Source of the DNA: Bacteroidales bacterium | Lineage (GTDB): Bacteria; Bacteroidota; Bacteroidia; Bacteroidales; F082 | DNA: 64,000 nucleotides | Assembly (NCBI GenBank): GCA_017549805.1 | Contig: JAFYNJ010000019.1 | Coordinates: 1-64,000, forward strand | Reading direction: 5' to 3' | Shown here: positions 33,685-43,800 of the stretch, piece by piece | Position numbering within the stretch: the stretch's first letter is position 1 | Layout: each line of letters begins with the position of its first letter | Translations under genes and position numbers: made by a program | The notes under the pieces: model-generated | The model's input: the letters and a program-made list of their open reading frames with translations, nothing else | What the model was told of the DNA's origin: nothing | Databases searched by the model: none

Positions 33685-34072
33685 TGTTTTCTCCTTGTAG
33701 TGAGACAATCAGTGCGCCTGCCATCTTCGTGAGCTCGATAAGCTCGTTGCGGATGTCGTTCGACTGTTCTTCGTCGATAACGTTCCGGTTGAGCAGCAGC
33801 GCCGTATAGGTGACGCAGGTGCGGATGTTGCCTTTAGCTTGTTGTAGATATCCGATGAACGCATTCTTGTTGGCGGATGAGCCTTCAATAATGTTGTTCG
33901 TAATCATAGATGCAGCTTCGAAGAGCTGTTGGGCGACCATTTTGTCACTTTCGTTCTTGACGGTGTCGAGAATGGCGAGCGCCGCCTGGGAGAACATCAG
34001 TGACTTGTGGTAAATGCGGAGGTTTTCAAATTTGAAAAAGGGTGCTGCTTTCTGATTTTCTTGGATGTTCAT
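33680..34072 (-). CDS. Four-helix-bundle protein (S23/IVP-like)
   Basis: A 130-residue helical protein of the family first found in 23S rRNA intervening sequences. FKFENLRIYHKSLMFS, ITNNIIEGSSANKNAFIGYL and AKGNIRTCVTYTALLL are characteristic. The fold is also used by the Avd accessory protein of diversity-generating retroelements, but no such element is nearby. It sits two bases after serA and before DUF1015, an unusual insertion in a biosynthetic operon. Function unknown; RNA or protein binding is plausible. Confidence 0.85.
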   Translation of the reverse strand: MNIQENQKAAPFFKFENLRIYHKSLMFSQAALAILDTVKNESDKMVAQQLFEAASMITNNIIEGSSANKNAFIGYLQQAKGNIRTCVTYTALLLNRNVIDEEQSNDIRNELIELTKMAGALIVSLQGENN

Positions 34073-34074
34073 AC

Positions 34075-34992
34075 TTATTTGTTAACTTGGAAACGCTTGT
34101 TGCCAGTCTTAAAGAAATCGGCGATTTGGTTGGCGGCAGCCAAGCCTGCGTTGATATTGGCTTCTTCTGTTTGGGCGCCCATCTTCTTGGGCGTAGCGAA
34201 ATAACGGCCTTCGAAGGCCTTGAATTCGGCGTCAGCATCCGGCATGATGTCGGTGATGTATTTGAGGTCAGTGCGTTCTGCCATCAGCTTGAGCAGTTCG
34301 GGCTCATTGATGACTTCCTTGCGGGCAGTGTTCACGAGGATGCCGCCTTTGTGCATCTTGTTCACCACGGCGTAGTTGATGCTCTGCTTGGTCTCAGCAG
34401 TGGCCGGGATGTGGAGGCTCACCACGTCGCAGGTCTCGAAGAGGGCGTCGCGGTTGGCAACGGCGTGGACGCCGGCTTCCTCAATCTTCTCGGCAGGGAT
34501 GAACTCGTCGAAAGCATAGACATCCATGCCAAAGCCCTTGGCGATGCGAGCCACGTTGCGACCCACGTTACCGAAGGCGAGGAGGCCGAGTTTCTTGCCC
34601 ATCAGTTCGGTGCCGCTCTTGCCGTTGTAGAAGTTACGGACGGCATAGACCAACATGCCCATCACGAGCTCAGCCACAGCGTTGCTGTTCTGGCCGGGGG
34701 TGTTCATGGCGACAACGCCTTTGGCGGTGCAAGCCTCGAGGTCGAGGTTGTCGAAACCGGCGCCGGCGCGAACCACGATCTTCAGGTTGTTGGCGTGGTC
34801 GAGGACTTCCTTGGTGACCTTGTCGGAGCGGACGATCAGGGCGTCGGCATCGGCAACGGCCTTGTAGAGGTCATTGACATCGGTGTATTTTTCCAAAAGA
34901 GCCAGTTCATAGCCGTTCTTCTCAACGACTTCGCGGATGCCGTCAACGGCGATCTTGGCGAAAGGCTTTTCAGTAGCAACTAATACTTTCAT
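34075..34992 (-). CDS. serA: D-3-phosphoglycerate dehydrogenase, short form
   Basis: First step of serine synthesis, oxidising 3-phosphoglycerate with NAD. At 305 residues it is the short type without the C-terminal ACT domain, so feedback by serine through ACT is not expected. It has VRAGAGFDNLDL near residue 73, the NAD loop LAFGNVGRNVA near 140, and PATAETKQSI with the catalytic Arg/Glu region near 210. The usual C-terminal catalytic His region (HLGAqT) reads KKMGAQTEEA here, with Lys-Met where His-Leu is expected, which is worth noting. It follows serC in the operon. Confidence 0.93.
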   Translation of the reverse strand: MKVLVATEKPFAKIAVDGIREVVEKNGYELALLEKYTDVNDLYKAVADADALIVRSDKVTKEVLDHANNLKIVVRAGAGFDNLDLEACTAKGVVAMNTPGQNSNAVAELVMGMLVYAVRNFYNGKSGTELMGKKLGLLAFGNVGRNVARIAKGFGMDVYAFDEFIPAEKIEEAGVHAVANRDALFETCDVVSLHIPATAETKQSINYAVVNKMHKGGILVNTARKEVINEPELLKLMAERTDLKYITDIMPDADAEFKAFEGRYFATPKKMGAQTEEANINAGLAAANQIADFFKTGNKRFQVNK

Positions 34993-34996
34993 AGTG

Positions 34997-35028
34997 ATTC
35001 AGTTATTCAGTTGTTCAGTTAATCAGTT
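34997..35028. repeat. Four-unit octamer repeat between serC and serA
   Basis: ATTCAGTT, ATTCAGTT, GTTCAGTT, AATCAGTT in tandem, touching the serC stop codon. Here the period is 8 rather than 7. Confidence 0.85.
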
Positions 35029-36131
35029 TACTTGTTCGCTTTTTCGAAATCCTGCATGCACTGGACGAGGGCTTCGACGGCCTCAATCGGGCAGGCGTTG
35101 TAAAGGCTGGCGCGGAAACCACCGACGCTGCGGTGACCCTTGATGCCGACCATGCCGCGCTCCTTGGCGAAGGCCATGAAGGCGTCTTGCTTGTCCTCGT
35201 AACCGGGAGCCATGACCCAGCAGTGGTTCATGATGGAACGGTCTTCCTTTTCGGCGGTGCCGACGAACATGCTGTTGCGGTCGATCTCTTCGTAGAGCAT
35301 GTTGGACTTCTTGGTGTTGATCTTGTTCATAGCCTCGACGCCACCGATGGTGTCCTTCAACCACACGAGGGTCTCGTGCATCATGAAGATAGGCAGTACG
35401 GGCGGGGTGTTGAACATGGAGATGTTCTTGGCTTCTTCAGCAGCGTGGGTGCGGAAGTCAACCATCGTCGGCAGCGGGTTCATATAGGCGCGGTCGCCGA
35501 TGTTGCCGAGGATGCTCTTCTTGACGATGACGAAGGTCACGCCAGCGGGGCCGACGTTCTTCTGGGCGCCACCGTAGATGAGGCCGTACTTCTTCACGTC
35601 GACGGGACGGCTCATGATGTCGGAGCTCATGTCAGCAACCAGCATGATGGGGCAGTCCATGTCGTACTTGATCTCAGTACCGTAGATGGTGTTGTTGGTA
35701 GTGATGTGGAAGTAGTCGGCATCCAGCGGGATGGTGTAGCCCTTCGGGATGTAGGTGTAGGTCTTCTCTTCGGAAGAAGCGACGATGTCAACCTTGCCGA
35801 ACAGCTTGGCTTCCTTGGCGGCCTTCTTGGCCCAGACGCCGGTCTGGAGGTAGGCGGCCTTGGTCTTCATCAGGTTGGCGGGAACAGTGAAGAACTGGGT
35901 GCTGGCACCACCACCGAGGAAGAGGACTTCGTACTCCTCAGGGATGTTGAGGAGGTCACGCCACAGCTGACGGGTCTCAGCCATGATGCGCTCCCAACCC
36001 GGGGTGCGGTGTGAAATCTCGGCGATGCCGATGCCAGTGTTGTCGAAATCATAAAGCGCCTTGACGGTGCTTTCAATAGCTTGCTTTGGCAGGACGCAGG
36101 GGCCTGCATTGAAGTTATAAGCCTGTTTCAT
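35028..36131 (-). CDS. serC: Phosphoserine aminotransferase
   Basis: Second step of serine synthesis, a PLP enzyme also used in pyridoxine synthesis. FNAGPCVLP at residues 6-14, [13 protein letters not shown] near 40, [11 protein letters not shown] near 70 and the PLP Lys in [13 protein letters not shown] near 190 are all present. The length of 367 is normal. It is the first gene of serC-serA-(four-helix bundle)-DUF1015 and has a good upstream promoter. Confidence 0.95.
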   Translation of the reverse strand: MKQAYNFNAGPCVLPKQAIESTVKALYDFDNTGIGIAEISHRTPGWERIMAETRQLWRDLLNIPEEYEVLFLGGGASTQFFTVPANLMKTKAAYLQTGVWAKKAAKEAKLFGKVDIVASSEEKTYTYIPKGYTIPLDADYFHITTNNTIYGTEIKYDMDCPIMLVADMSSDIMSRPVDVKKYGLIYGGAQKNVGPAGVTFVIVKKSILGNIGDRAYMNPLPTMVDFRTHAAEEAKNISMFNTPPVLPIFMMHETLVWLKDTIGGVEAMNKINTKKSNMLYEEIDRNSMFVGTAEKEDRSIMNHCWVMAPGYEDKQDAFMAFAKERGMVGIKGHRSVGGFRASLYNACPIEAVEALVQCMQDFEKANK

Positions 36132-36174
36132 TTTTAAATAATATTAAAGTTGTTACTATTCTGTTAAAGTGGCG

Positions 36175-36205
36175 CAAAGGTACAACTTAAAATCTGGTAA
36201 AACAA
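36175..36205 (-). promoter_or_regulatory. Promoter of the ser operon
   Basis: Minus-strand TTG (36205-36203), 20-base spacer, TACCTTTG (36182-36175), 43 bases before the serC start. Confidence 0.68.
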
Positions 36206-36254
36206 CCTTATTTAAAAATAAAATAGACCGATGAAAAAAAAGTTTCAGAAAGTA

Positions 36255-36284
36255 TTGCCAGTTCAAAAAAAAGTCGTACTTTTG
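36255..36284 (+). promoter_or_regulatory. rpmE2 promoter
   Basis: TTG (36255-36257), 19-base spacer, TACTTTTG (36277-36284), 29 bases before the ATG at 36314. Confidence 0.68.
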
Positions 36285-36313
36285 CACACTCAAAATTTAA
36301 AGGAAAGAAAGCG

Positions 36314-36583
36314 ATGAAAAAAGACATTCACCCTAAGAACTATCGTCTGGTTGTTTTCAAAGATATGTCCAACGAACAGACCTTCCTGTCTCGTTCCACT
36401 ATTAACACCAAGGAAACCATCGTCTGGGAAGACGGTAACGAATATCCTTTGGTGAAGCTTGAAATCTCCAGCACATCACACCCCTTCTATACTGGTAAGA
36501 TGAAGCTTGTTGACAGCGCCGGTCGCGTTGATAAGTTCAACAGCAAGTACAAGAAGTTCTTCGAGAAGAAAGAAACGAAGTAA
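36314..36583 (+). CDS. rpmE2: 50S ribosomal protein L31 type B
   Basis: An 89-residue large-subunit protein. [19 protein letters not shown] and [20 protein letters not shown] are diagnostic of L31. The zinc-binding CxxC pairs are absent, which marks type B. It has its own promoter and a terminator 25 bases downstream. Confidence 0.96.
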   Translation: MKKDIHPKNYRLVVFKDMSNEQTFLSRSTINTKETIVWEDGNEYPLVKLEISSTSHPFYTGKMKLVDSAGRVDKFNSKYKKFFEKKETK

Positions 36584-36607
36584 TTATAAAGGTGTAAGAA
36601 TCAAAGA

Positions 36608-36640
36608 AAGCTCTCGAGATTGCTTCGAGGGCTTTTTTTG
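36608..36640 (+). terminator. rpmE2 terminator
   Basis: A 10-base-pair stem AAGCTCTCGA/TCGAGGGCTT with a 7-base loop, then TTTTT. It lies 18 bases before the lon start. Confidence 0.8.
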
Positions 36641-36657
36641 TCAGCGACGAAATAAGC

Positions 36658-39153
36658 ATGAAAATAATAGATGACGACATTCTGATGACCGACATGATGG
36701 ACACCAACAATCCGGAGTTCATCCCAGTCCTCACCATCGATGAGATCAGGGTCTCGAGCGATGATGAAGTGCCTGAGGAATTGCCCATTTTGCCGTTGCG
36801 CAACTCGGTGCTGTATCCCGGCGTGGTGATTCCCATCACGGTGGGACGCGACAAGTCCATCCGACTGGTCAAAGAATTCTATAAGAAGAGAAAGCCCATC
36901 GGCGTGGTGGCACAGAAGGATTCCAACGTGGAGGATCCCGGTATTGCCGACCTTTATCCCGTCGGCACCGTGGCGCAGATCATCAAGACCCTGCAGATGC
37001 CCGACGGCAACCTTACCGTCATCATCCAGGGCAAACGCCGTTTCCAACTGACGGAAATCAAGCAGATGGAGCCTTATTTCATCGCTGCCGTCCGACCCTA
37101 CGATAGCACAGGTGAGGTCCCACGCGACCGCAGCTTCAAGGCCTTGATCCAATCGGTCAAGGAACTGGCCGTGCAGGTCATCTCGCGCAGCCAACGCCTT
37201 CCCGAGGAGGCCGACTTTGCCATCAAGAACATCGACAATCCCGTATTCTTGCTGAACTTCGTCGCCAGCAACGTCGATGTCGATCTGCCTTCAAAGCAGA
37301 TGTTGCTTGAGTGCACCGACATCGTAGATATGGCCAACAACCTGTTGGGCATCCTTTCCACAGCCCAACAGATGATTGAGCTGAAACAACAGATCCAAAG
37401 CAAGGTCAAGACCGACCTCGACAAGCAACAACGCGAGTTCCTGCTGAACCAACAACTGCGGACCATCCAAGAGGAGTTGGGCGGTACACCCAACGAACAG
37501 GATGTGAAGGAACTGCAGGCCAAGGCAGCGAAGAAGAAATGGCCCAAGGACGTGGAGGAGGTCTTTGACCGTGAGCTCAAGAAACTGGAACGAACCAATC
37601 CACAGGCCGCGGAATATGGCATCCAGCTGAACTACCTGCAATATCTGGTGGATCTGCCCTGGATGGAATACACCAAGGACAACTTCGACTTGAAGCGTGC
37701 CCAACGTATCTTGGATGCCGACCACTTCGGCCTCGACAAGGTGAAGGAACGCATCATCGAGCATCTTGCTGTACTGAAGTTGAAGAACGACATGAAAGCG
37801 CCCATCCTTTGCCTGGTGGGTCCTCCCGGTGTGGGTAAGACCTCCCTGGGCAAGTCGATTGCCCGTGCCTTGAACCGCAAGTATATCAGGATGTCGCTGG
37901 GCGGACTTCGCGATGAGTCGGAACTCCGTGGTCATCGTAAGACCTATATCGGCGCCATGCCGGGACGTATCATCCAAAGCCTGAGGAAGGTGAAGTCGGG
38001 CAACCCTGTGTTTGTGCTTGACGAGATCGACAAGGTCAGCGGCAACAACATCAACGGTGACCCGCAGGCGGCCCTGCTGGAGATCCTCGATCCCGAACAG
38101 AACTCGACCTTCTACGACAACTTCCTGGAGTTGGATTACGATCTCTCGAAGATCCTCTTTATCGCCACGGCCAATACCTTGTCAACCATCCATCCCGCCT
38201 TGCGCGACCGTATGGAGATCATCGACCTGAGCGGCTATCTCCGCGAGGAGAAGTATGAAATCGCCAAGCGTCACCTGATTCCGAAGCAGCTCAAGGAACA
38301 CGGCATGGATGCCAAGCAAATCTCGTTCTCGAAGGAGATTGTGATGCAGATCATCGATGACTACACCCGCGAGGCTGGCGTCCGTAACCTGGAACGCAAG
38401 ATCGCCGATGTGATGCGTGCCCGTGCCAAGGATGTGGTGATGGACCAAGCCGTTGAGAAGAAGGTGACCAAAAAGGAACTCCAGAAAGTTTTGGGCGTGC
38501 CGATGCATCACGACGAGGACGAGGTGAAGCACACCATGCCAGGTGTGGCCACAGGTCTGGCTTGGACTTCGGTGGGAGGGGAGATCCTTTCCATCGAGGT
38601 GAGCTTGAGTCACGGCGGCGGCCATCTCTCCTTGACGGGCAACCTCGGCGAGGTGATGAAGGAATCGGCTACCATCGCCTATGAATTCATCAAGGCGCAT
38701 GCTTCCTTGCTGGAGATCAACTCCGAGGTGTTCGACGCATGGAACGTCCATGTGCATATCCCGGAAGGCGCCACGCCGAAAGACGGTCCGTCGGCAGGTA
38801 TCACCATGCTTGCTGCATTGACTTCCGCCTTTACGCAACGCAAGGTCAAGGGACAGTTGGCCATGACGGGTGAGATTACCCTCCGTGGCCGTGTGCTGCC
38901 TGTAGGTGGCATCAAGGAGAAGATCCTGGCCGCCAAGCGCAACGGTGTCACCGAACTCATCCTTTCCATCGACAATGAGCGCGACATCAAGGATATCAAT
39001 GAGGATTACATCTCAGGATTGAACTTCCATTATGTGAGCAGCATGTTGGAGGTGATCGACCTGGCCCTTGAGAAGGAGCAGGATCGGAACGACCTGGATT
39101 ACAACAAGTACTTGATGAATTTGAGGACGGAAGTCGTCGGTTTTAGGAGCTGA
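36658..39153 (+). CDS. lon: ATP-dependent protease Lon
   Basis: An 831-residue hexameric cytoplasmic protease for misfolded and regulatory proteins. The N-terminal LON domain begins at [14 protein letters not shown] near residue 43. The AAA+ module has Walker [14 protein letters not shown] near 388, and the protease domain has the Ser-Lys dyad in [11 protein letters not shown] near 710 and [11 protein letters not shown] near 758. The first 40 residues are an acidic extension, as in other Bacteroidota. Its stop codon starts a 14-base direct repeat that also contains the start of the next gene. Confidence 0.97.
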   Translation: MKIIDDDILMTDMMDTNNPEFIPVLTIDEIRVSSDDEVPEELPILPLRNSVLYPGVVIPITVGRDKSIRLVKEFYKKRKPIGVVAQKDSNVEDPGIADLYPVGTVAQIIKTLQMPDGNLTVIIQGKRRFQLTEIKQMEPYFIAAVRPYDSTGEVPRDRSFKALIQSVKELAVQVISRSQRLPEEADFAIKNIDNPVFLLNFVASNVDVDLPSKQMLLECTDIVDMANNLLGILSTAQQMIELKQQIQSKVKTDLDKQQREFLLNQQLRTIQEELGGTPNEQDVKELQAKAAKKKWPKDVEEVFDRELKKLERTNPQAAEYGIQLNYLQYLVDLPWMEYTKDNFDLKRAQRILDADHFGLDKVKERIIEHLAVLKLKNDMKAPILCLVGPPGVGKTSLGKSIARALNRKYIRMSLGGLRDESELRGHRKTYIGAMPGRIIQSLRKVKSGNPVFVLDEIDKVSGNNINGDPQAALLEILDPEQNSTFYDNFLELDYDLSKILFIATANTLSTIHPALRDRMEIIDLSGYLREEKYEIAKRHLIPKQLKEHGMDAKQISFSKEIVMQIIDDYTREAGVRNLERKIADVMRARAKDVVMDQAVEKKVTKKELQKVLGVPMHHDEDEVKHTMPGVATGLAWTSVGGEILSIEVSLSHGGGHLSLTGNLGEVMKESATIAYEFIKAHASLLEINSEVFDAWNVHVHIPEGATPKDGPSAGITMLAALTSAFTQRKVKGQLAMTGEITLRGRVLPVGGIKEKILAAKRNGVTELILSIDNERDIKDINEDYISGLNFHYVSSMLEVIDLALEKEQDRNDLDYNKYLMNLRTEVVGFRS

Positions 39154-39178
39154 GAATAGAGAGGTGAGAATAGAGAGG
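39151..39178. repeat. 14-base direct repeat across a stop and a start codon
   Basis: TGAGAATAGAGAGG occurs twice in tandem (two heptamer periods per copy). The first TGA is the lon stop, and the second copy overlaps the GTG start of the next gene. Confidence 0.85.
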
Positions 39179-40768
39179 TATATTTGGGTTTTGCTGTTGC
39201 TGGGCCTCTTCTCCTGTGGAAAGAGGGAGAACCCCAACGAAGGCCTATCCATCTTCAAGTACAATGAATCGTCGGGCATCATGACCCTCGATCCCATCTA
39301 TGCCAAAGACTTGCCTCACATCTGGGCTTGCAACCAGCTCTTCAGCAGTTTGGTGGCATTTGACGAGGAGATGAATGTGACGCCTCGCGTGGCGCGTTCG
39401 TGGGATATCAGCGAGGATGGCAAGACCTATACCTTTCATTTGAGGAACGACATCCGATTCCATGAGGACGAATCCATACCGCAATCGCGTTGTGTCAACG
39501 CCGAGGATGTGTGTTTCTCTTTCAACCGTGTTGTTGACAAAACCTTGAACTCACCAGGTTCTTGGATTTTTGCCATGGTGGCGCACGACGACGGTCATTA
39601 TGCCTTTGAGGCCGTTGACGACACCACCTTCAAGGTCCAGTTGGCCAATCCTTTCCCGCCTTTTCTCGGCATTCTTTCAATGACCTACGCGTCCATCGTT
39701 CCAAAGGAAGCGGTGGACTATTATGGCAATGACTTTAGAAGGCATCCAGTAGGTACGGGCCCGTTCCGTTTCCAATATTGGAATGAAGGCGTGAAGTTGG
39801 TGTTTCGCAGAAATCCCGACTATTTTGAGACGGATGAGCGGGGAGAGCGGCTTCCATATCTTGATGCCGTTTCCATCAGCTTCCTTATCGACCGTCAGGT
39901 GGCCTTCTTGGAGTTCATCAAGGGCAAGTTCGACTTCATGTCGGGCATCGATGCGCGTTATAAGGACGAATTGCTGACTTACGATGGCGACCTGCGCCAA
40001 AAATACCAGGACAAGATTGACTTGATCAGGGGACCTTTTCTGAATACGGAATACATCAGTTTTTTCATGGATCCGAACGACAACTTGGGAGTCGATCGTT
40101 CGCGTGCCTTGCGTCAGGCGGTGAATTACAGCATCGATCGTGACAAGATGTTGCGTTACTTGCGCAACGGCATCGGCATTGCCGGCACGGGTGGCATGAT
40201 TCCCGCTGGATTGCCCGGTCATCGTGACAGCATTGGCTATGATTACGATCTCAAAAAGGCTCAGCATTTGGTAAAGGACTATCAGTTGGAAGGCCATGAG
40301 CTAAACCTGTCAACCACTGCCGAATATGCCGATATAGGCAAGTTTGTGCAATCGCAGGTGGAGCAGATCGGCTTGCAGTGTAAGATGGAGGTGATGCCTC
40401 CTGCCACCATGCGCAGTATGAAGGCGAACGGCAGCCTGTCGTTTTTCCGCGCTTCTTGGGTGGCAGACTATCCCGATGCGGAGAACTACCTTTCTTTGTT
40501 CACCACTTCGAACTTTGCTCCAGTAGGTCCCAATTATTCCCATTATTCCAACAAGCGCTATGATCGGTTATACGACAAGGCCATGGCGTGTGAAGATGTG
40601 GAGGAGCGCACTCGCTATTATTCCCAGATGGACAGCCTGATGATGTTGGATGCCCCGGTGGTGGTGCTGTTTTATGATGAGGTGTTGTGCTTTGTCAACA
40701 AGGATGTTTCGGGTTTGAAGAGCAACCCGACGAATTTGTTGGATCTGAGAAAAGTGAAAATGCAATAA
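39164..40768 (+). CDS. Peptide-binding ABC lipoprotein (SBP_bac_5)
   Basis: A 534-residue family 5 extracellular solute-binding protein. It starts at GTG 39164; the lipobox is LFSC (Cys18). LDPIYAKDLPHIWACNQLF, VARSWDISEDGKTYTFHLR and HPVGTGPFRFQYW are typical of the oligopeptide-binding DppA/OppA group. No permease or ATPase genes are adjacent, so it is an orphan component or acts with a transporter elsewhere. It lies 10 bases after lon and may be co-transcribed. Confidence 0.9.
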   Translation: MRIERYIWVLLLLGLFSCGKRENPNEGLSIFKYNESSGIMTLDPIYAKDLPHIWACNQLFSSLVAFDEEMNVTPRVARSWDISEDGKTYTFHLRNDIRFHEDESIPQSRCVNAEDVCFSFNRVVDKTLNSPGSWIFAMVAHDDGHYAFEAVDDTTFKVQLANPFPPFLGILSMTYASIVPKEAVDYYGNDFRRHPVGTGPFRFQYWNEGVKLVFRRNPDYFETDERGERLPYLDAVSISFLIDRQVAFLEFIKGKFDFMSGIDARYKDELLTYDGDLRQKYQDKIDLIRGPFLNTEYISFFMDPNDNLGVDRSRALRQAVNYSIDRDKMLRYLRNGIGIAGTGGMIPAGLPGHRDSIGYDYDLKKAQHLVKDYQLEGHELNLSTTAEYADIGKFVQSQVEQIGLQCKMEVMPPATMRSMKANGSLSFFRASWVADYPDAENYLSLFTTSNFAPVGPNYSHYSNKRYDRLYDKAMACEDVEERTRYYSQMDSLMMLDAPVVVLFYDEVLCFVNKDVSGLKSNPTNLLDLRKVKMQ

Positions 40769-40829
40769 GCTATTTCAATTACCATAACCTTATCCCAGGC
40801 TTTTTATAGAGGTTTGATGAAATAGCAAA

Positions 40830-40862
40830 AGGGCCGGCGCAACGCGCCGGCCCTGCTTTTTT
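40830..40862. terminator. Bidirectional terminator
   Basis: A perfect 11-base-pair stem AGGGCCGGCGC/GCGCCGGCCCT with loop AAC, followed by T residues, between two convergent genes. Confidence 0.9.
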
Positions 40863-40878
40863 CCGCTTGACGCGGTGG

Positions 40879-43800
40879 TTATCTCACAACGATCTTGGTC
40901 GATACTGTTCCCTGGTTATTACTCAAGGTGACGACGTACATACCGCTCATGAGATGATGCGACAGAATCATGGAGCCTGTGGCAATGCTCTTGCTCATCA
41001 CAGGCTGACCGAGGATGTTGTACACCACCATGTTCACGGTGTTGCCACTGTTGTTCTCGATCATGATTTCATTGTCGCGGTTCCAAACCTTGACGTTCTC
41101 TGCCAGCATCTCGTTGACATCGGCGTCGAAAACCACATCGCCACTGAGGGCCACTGTGGTTTCAACGAAGTCTTCGATGGTGACAACGCCTTCGTAGTGG
41201 CCGAGCATCAAGCCGTTCAGCCTGACATAGACGGTGGTGGGAGCCAGGGTGCCGACAACATCGGGAATCGTGAGAGAATTGTTGGTGAAGGTTACGCCAT
41301 CGAGTGAGATCTCGAAGTGGTGGTTGACCGTCAGCGTTACACTGCCCGTTTCTCCACCTGGCGCAGGAGGCAGGTTGCCGCCGGTGAGCACGAAGGTTTG
41401 TGCATCGGATGGACCGTTGTCCACGATGTACTCGAATCCGCTCAAGGCGTTCGGTGTGACGGAGAGATACGGATCGTCGTTCATGTCGGCGGTCATCATG
41501 ATGTCGTCAATCTCCCAAGCAGCTGCGCTCTTGCTGGCTGTACTAATGTACTTGAAGCCGATGTTGCAGGCCGTTCCGCCGAAGGCGTTCATCGAGATTT
41601 CGCCTGATTCGGTCCACACATAGTTGCCTTCCGACTGGATGTATGACAAGGGTTGCCATGATGCACTGGTGGGATCCTGTCCGTCATAGTCGTCGGCGAA
41701 GTACAGCTCGAGTGCCGGGCCGTCGAATTTGGTGGCGTTCCTGAAGGTGAGCACCACGTTTTGGCCGGCGTAGTTGTCGAGGTTGAAGGCGGGTGAGATA
41801 CACCATTGTTCGTTGTCAACGTCATCACTGTATCCATTGGCGTAAGCATACTTGTTGCCGCCGTAGGTTCCGATGGACCATGGCTTGTTGCCTTCAACGG
41901 TGACGAAGGTCCAACCGTCCATTTCGCCTTCCCAATCCTGATTGAGGATGACAACCAGTCCGGTGTTGATCACATAGTTGGCTGTGGCAATGCCGCTGTC
42001 GTCAAAGCCTTCCTTCGTGGCAAAGGCCTTGAGGGTCATGTCTTGGTCAACATGGATGGCGTCAGAATAGATGTCGGAAGCCGTAGTCGGGTCGCTGCCG
42101 TCGGTGGTGTAATAGATGACGGCACCTTCGGTGGTGCAGCTAATCTCCACGTCGATCTCCTCATAATAGGTTCCTGATGCCATGCTGAAGACAGGTGTTG
42201 CAACGGTCGGAGTTGAACTGCCGCCTTGCACAAAGAGGTCGAGATAGAAGTTGTAGTCTGGACTGTTGATGTTGTTGGTGTGGTAAGCGCCAAACTTATT
42301 GTTGGCGTTCATCACGATGCAACGGTTGGTGGTCTCGGCATTGGTGATCAAGAAACCAGTGTAATTGGGAACCATGGCGTTTTCACCGGCAGTTTCGAAG
42401 GCGATGGTCCATTCGATGCTGGTGTTGCCTGCAAAGTTGGTGCTGCTGCTGTAGCCGAGGGCGTCACCATCGACGTTGGTAAGGGTGATGACATCGCCGT
42501 CCACGGTCACATTCCAGAGATAGGTGTCGGCTTCATCGGTGATTTCGGCAGGCAGGGTTTCCACACCGTTGTTGTTTACTGAGGTGAAGAGGACGCCGTC
42601 AGGTTTGCCGGAGACGCCAGCGGTCATGGCATAGTAGCCATTGCCGATGGTGGCATCGTAACGCGAGGCGATGATGACCTGGTCGCCATTGTGGAGGTCG
42701 GCCAGCGAACCGATACGGTTCCAGTCGTTGCCAGGAACTGGCGGCTCTGTCACACTACCGCTTAAGGAGACTGTAGCATTGGCTTGGTCTTCAATGGTGA
42801 TGGTGCCTTCGTAGGTTCCCACCTCTTCACCGTTGAGTCTGACATAAATGGTCGTGGGTTCAAGTGTTCCGACAACAGAAATGCCAAGGTATGGGTAGTA
42901 ATCCACATTATCGAGTGACATCTCATAGTAACTGTTGTTGCATGAGATGGTCACACCAGACAACCCGTTGGGATCTTCAGGCAGGTTGCCACCGGAGATG
43001 ACGAATGTCTGTGATGCCGATGGACCTTCACCAACGATATGTGTGAAGCCGGACAGTGAGGTTGGCGTCACCGTGAGGTAAGGATCTGAGGTGAATCCAA
43101 CGAGGGCGATGTCGTCGATTTCCCAAGCGGCGGCTTGATCCTCTGTGGAGGTGTATTTGAAGCCGATGTAGCAGTTGGTGCCAGCGAAGCCATCAAGAGA
43201 GATGGAACCGGATTCTGTCCAAGCCCATGAACCGGTTGACTTGACGAATTCAAGTTCGGTCCACGTGGCTTCAGTTGGATCCTCACCGTCATAATCGTTG
43301 GAGAAGAACACTTGAACATCTGGACCGGTGTAGTTTTTGGCATTCAGGAAACTCAAGGTGACATCGCTGTAATTGTCGAGGTTGAAGGCGGGTGAGATGC
43401 ACCACTGTTCATTGACACCGCCATTGTAGCCGTTGGCATACGCGTAGTGGTTGTTGCTATGTTCATTGATCGTCCAATACTTTTCGCCAATCACGGAGAC
43501 AAAGGTCCAGCCATTCATGTCGCCTTCCCAGTCTTGGAAGAAGGTGGTCGCGGCACCAAGGATGATGGTGTATTCCGCTGTGGCGATGTTGCTGTCGTTG
43601 AAGCCTTCCTTTATGGCAATGGCCTTGATGGTAGTGTTGGCATCAACAGTGATCGGATCGATGTATTCCAAACTGTTCGGAGTCGGGTCGCTGCCATCTA
43701 AGGTATAGTAGATGGTGGCATCGGCAGTGGAACAGTTGATGGTCACATATTGAACCTCGTAATAGGTGCCGCCTTCCGGTGAGAAGGTTGGCGTGGCACA

